Source of the DNA: SABI01 sp963663665
GTDB lineage: Bacteria > Spirochaetota > Spirochaetia > Sphaerochaetales > Sphaerochaetaceae
Length of the DNA: 64,000 bases
Reading direction: 5' to 3'
Assembly (NCBI GenBank): GCA_963663665.2
Contig: CAXXKP010000009.1
Span: 62,001-126,000 of the forward strand
Below, piece by piece: positions 17,397 to 25,650 of this stretch. A program made the translations under genes and the position numbers. Under the pieces are notes generated by a model. That model was given only the letters and a program-made list of their open reading frames with translations. It was not told where the DNA came from and did no database searches. The number at the start of each line of letters is the position of its first letter. Position 1 is the stretch's first letter.

Positions 17397-18947
17397 TCAA
17401 TTTCCCTTTGTTAATGTATTTTTAAGTATAGATTTGTGAGTACCAGCGGCATAATGCATAATTTTTTCTTGTGAGAATTCAGACCTTGGTAACTCCTTCA
17501 CAAACTCTCCCTCATGCATGACATAAATTCTGTCACACATCCCCAAGAGCTCTGGCATTTCAGATGAAATCATCACAAGAGCCTTACCTGATTTAGCCAT
17601 ATTTGACATGAGTTTATAGATCTCGTATTTTGCTCCTACATCTATACCTCTTGTAGGTTCATCTAAAATCATGATTGAAGTATCTCTGATCATCCATTTT
17701 GCAAGAACAACTTTTTGTTGATTCCCACCACTTAGATTTTTCACTACAGTATCAATATTCGGAGCCTTAACTCTCATCGCTTCACACATATTACTCACAG
17801 ATTTGATTTCGTCGTTTTTATGAAGATATCCTTTAAAAATGAACTTTTTCAGATTAGGGAGTGCAACATTCTCCCGTAGATTACGTACAAGAACTAAACC
17901 ATATTTACGCCGATCTTCAGAAATCATCGCAATATTATTTTTAATGCTTTGAGTGACATTCGTAATAACAACCTTTTTTCCATCAATTTCTACAGAGCCA
18001 GAATCATATGGATCTAAGCCACTTAGCGCGAGAGCAACTTCTGTTCGACCAGCACCAACAAGTCCTGCAATACCTACAATTTCACCTCGGTGTACATTAA
18101 AAGAAACGTGAGAAAACACCCCTTTTTTTTGAAGATCCTTAACCTCAAGATGAATCGGTCCTATTTCCACATCTTCCTTTGGATAATCATTTACAAGTTC
18201 CCGCCCGACCATCATAGAAACAACAGTATCAATATCTAATTCTTTAGCAGGCTTTGTCCCGATAAGCTCTCCATCACGAAAAACAGTGATCGTGTCTGAT
18301 ATTTTGAAAATCTCATCCATTTTATGAGAAATATAGAGGATACATTTACCTCTTTTTTTCAATTCAATAATTTTTTCAAGCAATAAATCTGTCTCTACTT
18401 GTGGAAGAGACGATGTGGGTTCATCCATAATAATTATTTGTGCATCTTTAGAAATTGCCTTTGTAATTTCTAACAATTGAATGGTGGCAAGGCTCACATC
18501 CTTGAGCTTTGTCTTTAATCCATTTTGTAGCTGTGAAGGTTTAATCATTTGTTCGTTATCAAGGAATTCTGTTGTCTTTTCATGTACATATTTCCAATCA
18601 ACATTACCTAATCTATTTCTTGGTAAATCACCAAGGAACATACTCTCTTCAACAGTCATTTCTGGAACATAAGCACACTCTTGATAAATCATTGCAATTC
18701 CATACGCTTTTGCATCTAGAGGAGAATGAATCTTAGCTTTTTCACCTCGAATATAGATATCCCCTTCATCAGGTTTATATATTCCATTGATAATCTTCAT
18801 GAGCGTGGATTTCCCAGCTCCATTTTCGCCACAAATCGAATGGACTTCTCCGGCATTAGCTGATAATTCGATATGATCAAGAGCTTTTACTCCGGGGAAT
18901 TTTTTTGAGATATTTTTCAATTCGATAACTGGAACAACATTTGCCAT
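17397..18947 (-). CDS. Ribose-type ABC transporter ATP-binding protein (two fused ATPase domains)
   Basis: 516 residues, the usual length for RbsA/XylG/MglA-type proteins. First domain: Walker A GENGAGKST near 39-47 and Walker B IIMDEP. Second domain: degenerate Walker A GLVGAGRTE, full signature LSGGNQQKV and Walker B IMILDEPTRG. This is the typical arrangement of the carbohydrate uptake type 2 family. It is the first gene of the operon, read from a strong promoter divergent from the regulator gene. Confidence 0.92.
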   Translation of the reverse strand: MANVVPVIELKNISKKFPGVKALDHIELSANAGEVHSICGENGAGKSTLMKIINGIYKPDEGDIYIRGEKAKIHSPLDAKAYGIAMIYQECAYVPEMTVEESMFLGDLPRNRLGNVDWKYVHEKTTEFLDNEQMIKPSQLQNGLKTKLKDVSLATIQLLEITKAISKDAQIIIMDEPTSSLPQVETDLLLEKIIELKKRGKCILYISHKMDEIFKISDTITVFRDGELIGTKPAKELDIDTVVSMMVGRELVNDYPKEDVEIGPIHLEVKDLQKKGVFSHVSFNVHRGEIVGIAGLVGAGRTEVALALSGLDPYDSGSVEIDGKKVVITNVTQSIKNNIAMISEDRRKYGLVLVRNLRENVALPNLKKFIFKGYLHKNDEIKSVSNMCEAMRVKAPNIDTVVKNLSGGNQQKVVLAKWMIRDTSIMILDEPTRGIDVGAKYEIYKLMSNMAKSGKALVMISSEMPELLGMCDRIYVMHEGEFVKELPRSEFSQEKIMHYAAGTHKSILKNTLTKGN

Positions 18948-18979
18948 CTCTAATCCCTTATGTAACTATGATTTTTAAT

Positions 18980-18997
18980 TTGTAGTTATTTTTACAA
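18980..18997. promoter_or_regulatory. Inverted repeat near the operon transcription start (candidate operator)
   Basis: TTGTA and TACAA arms separated by 8 bp, with near-symmetrical flanks (AAT/ATT), lie 12 bp downstream of the -10 box of the sugar operon. The position fits a repressor site just after the start of transcription. Confidence 0.45.
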
Positions 18998-19008
18998 TTT
19001 ATAAAAAC

Positions 19009-19037
19009 ATTGTATTCTAGTTTTTCTCAGTTGTCAA
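19009..19037 (-). promoter_or_regulatory. Promoter of the sugar/polyol operon
   Basis: On the - strand TTGACA (19037-19032), a 17-bp spacer and TACAAT (19014-19009). Both boxes are near-perfect sigma-70 type. It lies 62 bp before the start of the ATP-binding-protein gene. Confidence 0.8.
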
Positions 19038-19201
19038 ATTTTATTTGCATTATTTTTTTTACATATATTTTCTATTTTTTACATTTAATACTTTTTTTTT
19101 ACAAAAAACCGCTTATATTCTATATTTTTTTATCGATTGATAAGTTTTACTTACAATTCACCGTGAATCGAGCCTAAAGAGGCTTAATAATTAAAATTAA
19201 A

Positions 19202-19235
19202 TTGTAAACTATTTTTTTACAACTTTTATGTTGTA
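19202..19235. promoter_or_regulatory. Overlapping inverted repeats upstream of the regulator gene (candidate operators)
   Basis: TTGTAAA-7 bp-TTTACAA (19202-19222) is a perfect inverted repeat; overlapping it is TACAAC-6 bp-GTTGTA (19218-19235), also perfect. The second overlaps the -35 box of the regulator promoter, so binding there could autoregulate the regulator. Confidence 0.45.
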
Positions 19236-19259
19236 TTATTGCAGAAGGTATTATATACT
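19231..19259 (+). promoter_or_regulatory. Promoter of the GntR/LacI-type regulator gene
   Basis: TTGTAT (19231-19236), 17-bp spacer, TATACT (19254-19259), 59 bp before the ATG. Confidence 0.65.
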
Positions 19260-19318
19260 TACTCATGTAAAAACAAGTACACACAAATTTTAAGTAGAGA
19301 AGGTTAAATTATTATATT

Positions 19319-20461
19319 ATGCATGATCAGAAAAAACCGTTGAAATTTGAATCTGTATATGATGAGATCAAGGCACAAATCCTTTCAGATTCATATGAAA
19401 ATTCTGACAAACTCCCCTCTGAAAGTATATTGACAGCAACATATAACTGCTCAAGACCCACACTACAAAAAGCTCTTAGAAAGCTCATTAGTGAAAATTA
19501 TGTATATACAGTACAAGGTTCAGGTACTTATATTAATAAAAATAGAATTTTACGTAATCAAAATATTGAAAATACACAAAGTCAAAGACAATCTTTATAT
19601 GGATTGATTTTTCCTAACTTAGGTGAGGGGTATATTTTCAAACCTATAACAGATAAAATTGCACAAATTATTTCTCATATGAACTGCTCTTTAATTTGGG
19701 GTGGGTACATTTCACCATCTGAAACTAATTTTAAACAACATATCGTTAATATTTGTGCTAATTATATAGAACTAGACTTAAGAGGTGTATTCTTCTCCCC
19801 TTTCGAGTATAACGATCAGGCTAAAGAGATTAATCAGTATATCGTTAATACATTATCTCAGGCTGGAATTCCAATAATTCTTGTTGATTCAGATATTGTT
19901 GAATTCCCTAAGCGGAGTAAATATGACATTGTAAGTTTAAACCATACTCAAGCTGGATATAAAATAACTTCTCATTTATTAAGCAAGGGTCTAAAAAAGA
20001 TACTATTCGTCACACTACCTTATTCAAAAGATACATGCAAACTAAGACTCATGGGCTTTCATGAAGCACTCCTTGATTATGGTATATCACCACAAAAGGA
20101 TTGGTTAGTAACTCTAAATCCTGAAAACGAAGACGAAGTTAGAGAAATGCTCGAGAAGCATAAGCCTGATGGGATAATAGGACTTATTGACAGAGCTGCA
20201 GTAAACCTCATCAATACACTTAAGCGATTAAATATATCGGTTCCTCAGGATTTACTGATTGGAGGATTTGATGATTTAGGATATTTATTCGATATGTCAA
20301 TCTCCACTATACGTCAACCACTAGAAGAAATCAGTAGTGTTGCTGTTCAACTCATGCATGACCGTGAAAATAATCCTTTAACACCACCAAGAATTATAGT
20401 GCTTAGCGGTGAACTGATTATTGGAAAATCTACTGATTTGACGGAAGAGACATCTATATAA
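19319..20461 (+). CDS. GntR-type HTH regulator with LacI-like sugar-binding domain (AraR-like)
   Basis: 380 residues. Residues about 5-75 are a GntR winged helix (SVYDEIKAQIL, KLPSESILTATYNCSRPTLQKAL, VQGSGTYI). Residues about 95-370 are a periplasmic-binding-protein fold as in LacI/AraR (GLIFPNLG, IILVDSD, DGIIGLID, GGFDDLG). This fusion is known from the B. subtilis arabinose repressor AraR. Divergent orientation to the sugar operon and inverted repeats between the two promoters make it the likely repressor, released by the sugar or polyol. It ends 65 bp before the convergent ectoine operon. Confidence 0.85.
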   Translation: MHDQKKPLKFESVYDEIKAQILSDSYENSDKLPSESILTATYNCSRPTLQKALRKLISENYVYTVQGSGTYINKNRILRNQNIENTQSQRQSLYGLIFPNLGEGYIFKPITDKIAQIISHMNCSLIWGGYISPSETNFKQHIVNICANYIELDLRGVFFSPFEYNDQAKEINQYIVNTLSQAGIPIILVDSDIVEFPKRSKYDIVSLNHTQAGYKITSHLLSKGLKKILFVTLPYSKDTCKLRLMGFHEALLDYGISPQKDWLVTLNPENEDEVREMLEKHKPDGIIGLIDRAAVNLINTLKRLNISVPQDLLIGGFDDLGYLFDMSISTIRQPLEEISSVAVQLMHDRENNPLTPPRIIVLSGELIIGKSTDLTEETSI

Positions 20462-20492
20462 AAATACTTTCGACTATTTTAAATTAGTATGT

Positions 20493-20523
20493 GAAAGGGG
20501 AGAATTTCTTCTCCCCTCTTTCG
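20493..20523. terminator. Bidirectional terminator between convergent operons
   Basis: GAAAGGGGAGAA and TTCTCCCCTCTTTC form a strong stem with a short loop, placed between the stop of the regulator (+) and the stop of the last ectoine gene (-). Confidence 0.8.
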
Positions 20524-20525
20524 TC

Positions 20526-21695
20526 TTATATTACAAATAATTTCTCTGGATATTCTATGAGCTTCTCAACACCGTTATCTGTCACGATGAAGGGCTCACT
20601 GCATTCAAAGCCATAAGTGTCAAGCCAGATTCCTGGCATAAAGTGAATTGTCATTCCCTTTGATAAAACACTTTTATCACTTGGTCTGAGTGAAACTGTA
20701 TGTTCACCCCAGTCAGGAACGAATGCTAGACCAAAAGAATATCCCACACGTGATGGTTTTTCAATTCCAGTCCCCACTAGTTGCTCTCTCCAAATAGCTT
20801 CAACCTCTTCTGCCATCACACCAGGTCCTATTCGTGAGAGCGTCTTTTGTAATCCATTCACAACTACATCACTAACATGCTGCAAATCTTTAGGTGGCTC
20901 ACCGATATAGACTGTTCTACTTAAGGGAGCATGATAATGATAACGAGCTGAGCCTAATTCAAGCAAAACTACATCATTCTTTTTATATCTTCTATCGAGG
21001 GAATAAGTAAGGTGAGCACTAGAAGTTCTTAGTTCACTTGGAATAATCGGGAATATTGCAGGACTGTCCCCACCATACGTATCTGTTCCTCTTATTTGTT
21101 GAGCTGATACTAAGGCAGCAACCTCTCGTTCGGCTACGCCCTCTTTGATATTCTCTATCGCCGTATTCATTGCATTCACGGTAATAATTCCAGCTTCTCT
21201 CATGTAGGTGATTTCTTCTTCAACCTTTATGGTTTTTACCCAGCCTACAAGATTTTGAGCATCAAGAATCTTCATGTTTGGAATTTCTCTTTGGAGTGTT
21301 AAGAACATCTTTGGATTTGTCCAATATCCATCCATTTCGATAGCCAAAGTGTTTCCCTTACCTTTCAATAGCCCTGCGACAAATTCCATCGTATGGATAT
21401 AGCGAGATTGGACATATTCGTCTTTGTAGCCAAATATGTTATCATTGGGAAGGTAGGTTGTCATTCTAGCAGCATTAGAGTCCTGCATACGGCCAAACCA
21501 GAGCGGATGCTCTTCTTTTAAACTCACAATAAGACCTTGGTGGACATAGAATGACCACCCATCAAAGCCTGTTAAGTAATTCATATGAGAAGGATCTAAT
21601 ACGAGAAGAAGTTCTATTCCTCTTCTATCCATTTGCTCCTTAACAAGTCTTACTCGTCTAGCATATTCAGCTTCTGTGAAAGGAAGATGTTTCAT
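20526..21695 (-). CDS. Second DoeA/EutD-type M24 hydrolase (ectoine hydrolase paralogue)
   Basis: 389 residues with creatinase/prolidase (M24) architecture. It keeps DoeA-type motifs: YLTGFDGWSFYVHQG, YVQS, LVGWVKTIK, RYHYHAPLSRTVYIG, PDWGEHTVSLRPSD and FMPGIW. Compared with the copy at 23697-24878 it differs in the putative substrate pocket: GGDSPAIFPI instead of GGDYPSIVPL, and AHLTY instead of PHLTW. It is the last gene of the operon, 8 bp after eutC. It may open the hydroxyectoine ring or a related cyclic amidine, or hydrolyse an intermediate. Membership of the DoeA branch is clear; the exact substrate is inferred. Confidence 0.8.
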   Translation of the reverse strand: MKHLPFTEAEYARRVRLVKEQMDRRGIELLLVLDPSHMNYLTGFDGWSFYVHQGLIVSLKEEHPLWFGRMQDSNAARMTTYLPNDNIFGYKDEYVQSRYIHTMEFVAGLLKGKGNTLAIEMDGYWTNPKMFLTLQREIPNMKILDAQNLVGWVKTIKVEEEITYMREAGIITVNAMNTAIENIKEGVAEREVAALVSAQQIRGTDTYGGDSPAIFPIIPSELRTSSAHLTYSLDRRYKKNDVVLLELGSARYHYHAPLSRTVYIGEPPKDLQHVSDVVVNGLQKTLSRIGPGVMAEEVEAIWREQLVGTGIEKPSRVGYSFGLAFVPDWGEHTVSLRPSDKSVLSKGMTIHFMPGIWLDTYGFECSEPFIVTDNGVEKLIEYPEKLFVI

Positions 21696-21703
21696 AATTA
21701 CCC

Positions 21704-22705
21704 CTATCTCTCAACTTGAAGGCCAAGTTGTTTCTCTTTTGCAATTGTATAAGCCATCATCGCAACAACGGTATCTTGCACACCGACCCCTGTTAAGTCG
21801 CAGACACTTACTTCTGCATCATTTATTCGTCCTTTTTTCTTGTTGCCAATAATATCTCCAAGTTCTCTCACAGCAGAGAGGTCATTAATAAGGTTTCCTT
21901 GAGTCGGTACTCTGAGCTCACCTAGTCTTGTTGATTGACTAAGGAGATCACACGCTATGATATCTGCTTTTAAAAATACTTTCGCATAGAGTTCTTGCTT
22001 ATCTTCAGCATCACTTCCCATTGAGGTGATATGAAGGCCGGGATGAACCCACTCTGGTGAGAAGTAAGCTTTTCTAGATGGAGTTGTGGTAACAACGATA
22101 TCACAGTTTTTTACGAGGTCGTCACCACTAGAAGAGATGATAACTTCTTTATTCAAACTTTCTTTTATATCTTGTACGAAAGCTTTTTGTCTATCATCTG
22201 TATCGATACTGAACATATAGATTTTTTCAAAATCTCGAACTAAAGAGAGTGCTTCCATTTGGTAGCGAGCTTGTACTCCACAACCGAATACACCTACATT
22301 CTTTACATTTTTCTTAGCAAGATATTTAGCACTGATAGCACCAGCAGCCGCAGTTCTGATTTGTGTCAAATAACCGTTGTCTAATAAGACTGCTTGAAGC
22401 ATTCCTGTTTCAGTACTCATCACAAGCATTTGACCTGACTGACTAGGAAGACCAATATCTGGGTTTTTAAAGAACCCTGAGGCAATTTTCACTGCAAGAG
22501 ACGGCATGTTATAGACAAATGCACTTTTAATATCGATTTCCCCATCAAGGGCCGGAACTGGGAGCATCATGATTGGGGGAACAGTAGCCATGTTGTTTGA
22601 AAGAGCTAAAAACCCCTTTTCAATCTCTTCAATAAGATGCAAATCTAGTTTTACATGTTCAGTCAACTCTTTCTCATTCACAATAAGAATTGGATCCATC
22701 TTCAT
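21704..22705 (-). CDS. eutC: Ornithine cyclodeaminase-family protein, EutC type
   Basis: 333 residues of the OCD/mu-crystallin family: KIASGFFKNP, TRTAAAGAISAKYLA (as QIRTAAAGAISAKY), GVFGCGVQARYQ as the NAD-binding loop, and MGSDAEDKQEL. Ectoine-utilisation clusters of alphaproteobacteria carry such a protein as EutC next to EutB, and the same pair is seen here. The proposed role is in converting the hydroxylated diaminobutyrate from 5-hydroxyectoine toward an intermediate shared with ectoine. Lies 14 bp after eutB. Confidence 0.8.
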   Translation of the reverse strand: MKMDPILIVNEKELTEHVKLDLHLIEEIEKGFLALSNNMATVPPIMMLPVPALDGEIDIKSAFVYNMPSLAVKIASGFFKNPDIGLPSQSGQMLVMSTETGMLQAVLLDNGYLTQIRTAAAGAISAKYLAKKNVKNVGVFGCGVQARYQMEALSLVRDFEKIYMFSIDTDDRQKAFVQDIKESLNKEVIISSSGDDLVKNCDIVVTTTPSRKAYFSPEWVHPGLHITSMGSDAEDKQELYAKVFLKADIIACDLLSQSTRLGELRVPTQGNLINDLSAVRELGDIIGNKKKGRINDAEVSVCDLTGVGVQDTVVAMMAYTIAKEKQLGLQVER

Positions 22706-22719
22706 ATTTGTTTTCCTCT

Positions 22720-23697
22720 CTATTTCTCTTGTATTACACGTAAAAAAGTTTCGTAATCTACATTACGACCTGTTAAGGGCATCACAACATGAGACCCTTC
22801 AATATTCACTAACTTCGATTGAATTGCTGCAAGGGTAACAGCCCCTCCACCTTCTACAACAAACCCATGTTCATAGAAGAGGGTTCTCATTGCCTTTTTT
22901 ATATCTTCTTCCTCAACGACTACATGTTCATCAACATAAGTTTTCACTAATTCATACGTGTAGGCATTATCAAAACCAATCCCACCTAGGAGAGAATCGG
23001 CTATTGTATCCTTTTCCTCAACCTGAACTACGCAGCCATTCTTTAAGGATTCAAGCATAGCAGGAGAGCGCGCTATAGAGACTCCAATAATTCTTACACT
23101 TGGTTTTATGTGTTTCATAGCCATAGCCATACCACCTAGTAAGCCCCCTCCACTTAAAGGAACTATAAGTGTATCTACTTGTGGGTATTGGTTGAAAATC
23201 TCAAGAGATATCGTTCCCTGTCCACTAGCAATGAATGGATCATCAAATGGAACAACTGGAATCAGGTTTTTCTCTTTCTGAATTCGTAAATATGCATTCT
23301 CTGCTTCATCTTGGCTAGAACCTTCTTGTACAACAGTTCCACCAAGAGCCTCTATCGCTTTTACACGATAGAGAGGTACTCTGTTAGATAGACAAACAGT
23401 GCTCTTCACACCATAACTACTTGCTACATAGCTCACAGCTCGCCCATGATTACCAGTTGAGAAGGTTATTACACCTCTCTTTTTTTCTTCCGATGTAAGC
23501 GAGCCAATTTTATTTGCAGCTCCTCGTATCTTAAAAGATCCAGTCTCCTGAAGAAATTCACACTTAAACATAACACTCTTAGCACCAAACTCGTCTTTAA
23601 TCTTTACAGAAGGGATAAGAGGTGTTACTCTCGCCGATGAATAAATACGTGTTGTTGCACTAAAGACATCACTTATTGAGATGATTTCTTTACTCAT
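22720..23697 (-). CDS. eutB: Threonine dehydratase-like PLP enzyme, EutB type
   Basis: 325 residues. Fold-type II PLP enzyme: the Schiff-base lysine in GSFKIRGA (near residue 53), GNHGRAVSYVA, and the glycine-rich phosphate loop SGGGLLGG near 183. The ATG at 23697 overlaps the doeA stop (TGATG); an in-frame GTG one codon earlier is also possible. Between a DoeA and an EutC homologue, this is the expected place of EutB, thought to act as an ammonia-lyase on a hydroxy-amino acid derived from 5-hydroxyectoine. On its own the sequence would read as threonine/serine dehydratase. Confidence 0.82.
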   Translation of the reverse strand: MSKEIISISDVFSATTRIYSSARVTPLIPSVKIKDEFGAKSVMFKCEFLQETGSFKIRGAANKIGSLTSEEKKRGVITFSTGNHGRAVSYVASSYGVKSTVCLSNRVPLYRVKAIEALGGTVVQEGSSQDEAENAYLRIQKEKNLIPVVPFDDPFIASGQGTISLEIFNQYPQVDTLIVPLSGGGLLGGMAMAMKHIKPSVRIIGVSIARSPAMLESLKNGCVVQVEEKDTIADSLLGGIGFDNAYTYELVKTYVDEHVVVEEEDIKKAMRTLFYEHGFVVEGGGAVTLAAIQSKLVNIEGSHVVMPLTGRNVDYETFLRVIQEK

Positions 23698-24878
23698 CAC
23701 TTGCTCACATTGTAGATAATATCTATTGGATAATCGTAGAAGGCTTTGTATCCATCTTCAGTAATATAGATTGAAGCATCAATTTCAAATCCTACATCGT
23801 CATACCAAATTCCTGGAATGAGGTGTAGAGCCATGTTTGGTTTTAATACAGTAAGATCTCCTGGACGCAAGCTTATTGTGTGTTCACCCCAGTCTGGTGG
23901 ATAGTTAACCCCAATAGAATAACCAAGCCTAGAGGACTTTACAATTTTTGAATGACTTATTGCTTCTCTCCAAGCAGCTTCTACGTCAGCTGCGGTAACT
24001 CCTGGTTTAATAAAATCAAGGGTTTTTTGTAGCCCATCGATAACGACTTTAGCTGTATCACTCATAAGTTTTGGTGGGTTTTCCCCTAAGAATAGAGTTC
24101 GTGCAATAGGAGCATGGTAGTGTTTATAGACACCACTAAGCTCTAATAAGACAGCTTCATCCTTTTTAAAAAGTTTATCACTCCATGTAAGGTGTGGTGT
24201 TTTCGTTGCCTCTCCAGCCATCATTAAAGGAACAATTGAAGGATAATCGCCACCATGAGTCGGAGTTCCTTTATATTGTGCTTTAACGATTTCGCTCGCT
24301 GCATCACACTCTCTCACACCTGGATAAATACTGTTTTTAGCGGCATCCATTACATTGACTGCAATTTGACCAGCTATTTTCATCAATTCAAGTTCAGCAT
24401 CACTTTTAATAACTCTCACCCAGTTTACGAGCGCATTTGCATCCCGAAAAGATGCTTGTGGCAAGCTCTTCTCTAATTCAACAAAAGACCTATGAGTAAA
24501 GTAGAACTGATCCATTTCGACTCCAATAGCCTTGTTGTCCATGTGAAACTTTTTCATGATATCGGCGACAAAGTGCATTGGATGACGTTCTAAGGATTGA
24601 ACATAATTATCTGCATATTCAAAAATATCTTCATTACTCAAAAAGGAGGTGATTCTTGCTCCATTAGCATCCATCCCTCTACCAATCCATATAGGATTTT
24701 CTCTATCGAGAGATACAATAACACACTGATGGACATAGAATGACCAGCCATCGTACCCAGTAAGATAATTAAGGTTCGCAGGATGAGAAACCATTAAAAC
24801 TTCTATTCCTCTTTCTTGCATCAATTGTTTAGTTTTAGCAATTCTACTTTGGTACTCTTCTTTTTTAAATACCGACAT
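23697..24878 (-). CDS. doeA: Ectoine hydrolase DoeA (EutD), M24 family
   Basis: 393 residues. M24 (pita-bread) fold with the strong DoeA pattern: NYLTGYDGWSFYVHQC, GRGMDANGAR, YVQSLERHPM, IGVEMDQFYF, ALVNWVRVIKS, THGGDYPSIVPL, PHLTW, YKHYHAPIARTLFLG, PDWGEHTISLRPGD, HLIPGIW. DoeA opens the ectoine ring to N-acetyl-L-2,4-diaminobutyrate in the cytoplasm. The gene sits directly after a TRAP transporter and a racemase-like gene and is coupled to eutB. Of the two DoeA-type proteins in the operon this one keeps the family sequence better. Confidence 0.88.
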   Translation of the reverse strand: MSVFKKEEYQSRIAKTKQLMQERGIEVLMVSHPANLNYLTGYDGWSFYVHQCVIVSLDRENPIWIGRGMDANGARITSFLSNEDIFEYADNYVQSLERHPMHFVADIMKKFHMDNKAIGVEMDQFYFTHRSFVELEKSLPQASFRDANALVNWVRVIKSDAELELMKIAGQIAVNVMDAAKNSIYPGVRECDAASEIVKAQYKGTPTHGGDYPSIVPLMMAGEATKTPHLTWSDKLFKKDEAVLLELSGVYKHYHAPIARTLFLGENPPKLMSDTAKVVIDGLQKTLDFIKPGVTAADVEAAWREAISHSKIVKSSRLGYSIGVNYPPDWGEHTISLRPGDLTVLKPNMALHLIPGIWYDDVGFEIDASIYITEDGYKAFYDYPIDIIYNVSK

Positions 24879-24895
24879 TTTGATTCTCCTTTTTA

Positions 24896-25633
24896 CTACA
24901 TATGGCCATGATAATTCTTTTTAATTATGGCATCGTGAACGTAATCTATCATCGTGATATAATCAAAAACAGGTAGATGTGTGGCATCACCAACACTTTT
25001 TGCATAGGGAGGAAGCAAACTACATTCAAGCAGAATAGCTTTTACCCTATCATCTTCTTTCATAGCGCTTAGAGATGCATCAACAACACACTTCTCAATC
25101 AAGACGTCATCAAGTGTCCCTTTTTCTTCAATCACAGCTTCTTTAAACTCCGGGCATTCTTCAAGTCCTACAATTACGAGCCGTTCTCTCATAGCGGGGG
25201 TAATATTTAATACCTCCAAAAGTTCAATCGTGAGTGCTTTCTTATTGGCAGTGATGACAGCCACCTTCTCTTTTTGAGAGATTATATTCAGGATGAAGTG
25301 GAGCTGGATCAAACTTGATAAAAAGATTGGAAGATCAAGATCTTCCATTAATCTTTTCTGGTACAATGCCATAAAGCCACAGTCTCCTGTTATCGCTTTC
25401 ACTCCATCCGCTACTAATCTTAAAGCACTTTCTTTTAGAACTTCATACATACTCATATCGTGATTAAAGATTTTCTCTACAGACAAGCCTTCTACCCTCT
25501 CAAATCTCACAGGATATGAATAGGTAGTGGCATTTGCTGTATCTCCTGGAATGAAGGGAACATAATTCTCTAATAAAAGTATTCCTATCGACTCTCCATA
25601 ACTCACTTGTCGTCCTTTCACTTCATAGATCAT
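24896..25633 (-). CDS. Asp/Glu racemase-superfamily protein (position of EutA)
   Basis: 245 residues. Two cysteines in the expected places of the Asp/Glu/hydantoin racemase fold: GDCGFMALYQ near residue 84 and LLECSLLPP near 204. Ectoine-utilisation clusters often contain a member of this superfamily (EutA), suspected of altering the stereochemistry of a hydroxyectoine intermediate. This protein is not the typical maleate-isomerase-like EutA as I remember it, so I call only the superfamily. It lies 17 bp after the TRAP large-subunit gene and before doeA. Confidence 0.7.
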   Translation of the reverse strand: MIYEVKGRQVSYGESIGILLLENYVPFIPGDTANATTYSYPVRFERVEGLSVEKIFNHDMSMYEVLKESALRLVADGVKAITGDCGFMALYQKRLMEDLDLPIFLSSLIQLHFILNIISQKEKVAVITANKKALTIELLEVLNITPAMRERLVIVGLEECPEFKEAVIEEKGTLDDVLIEKCVVDASLSAMKEDDRVKAILLECSLLPPYAKSVGDATHLPVFDYITMIDYVHDAIIKKNYHGHM

Positions 25634-25650
25634 ACATTACCCTTCTTTCT

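Noticed and set aside
20526..21695. Plain Xaa-Pro peptidase
   Set aside because: DoeA-specific blocks (GWSFYVHQ, PDWGEHT, FMPGIW) are present and prolidase-type metal motifs are not the best match.
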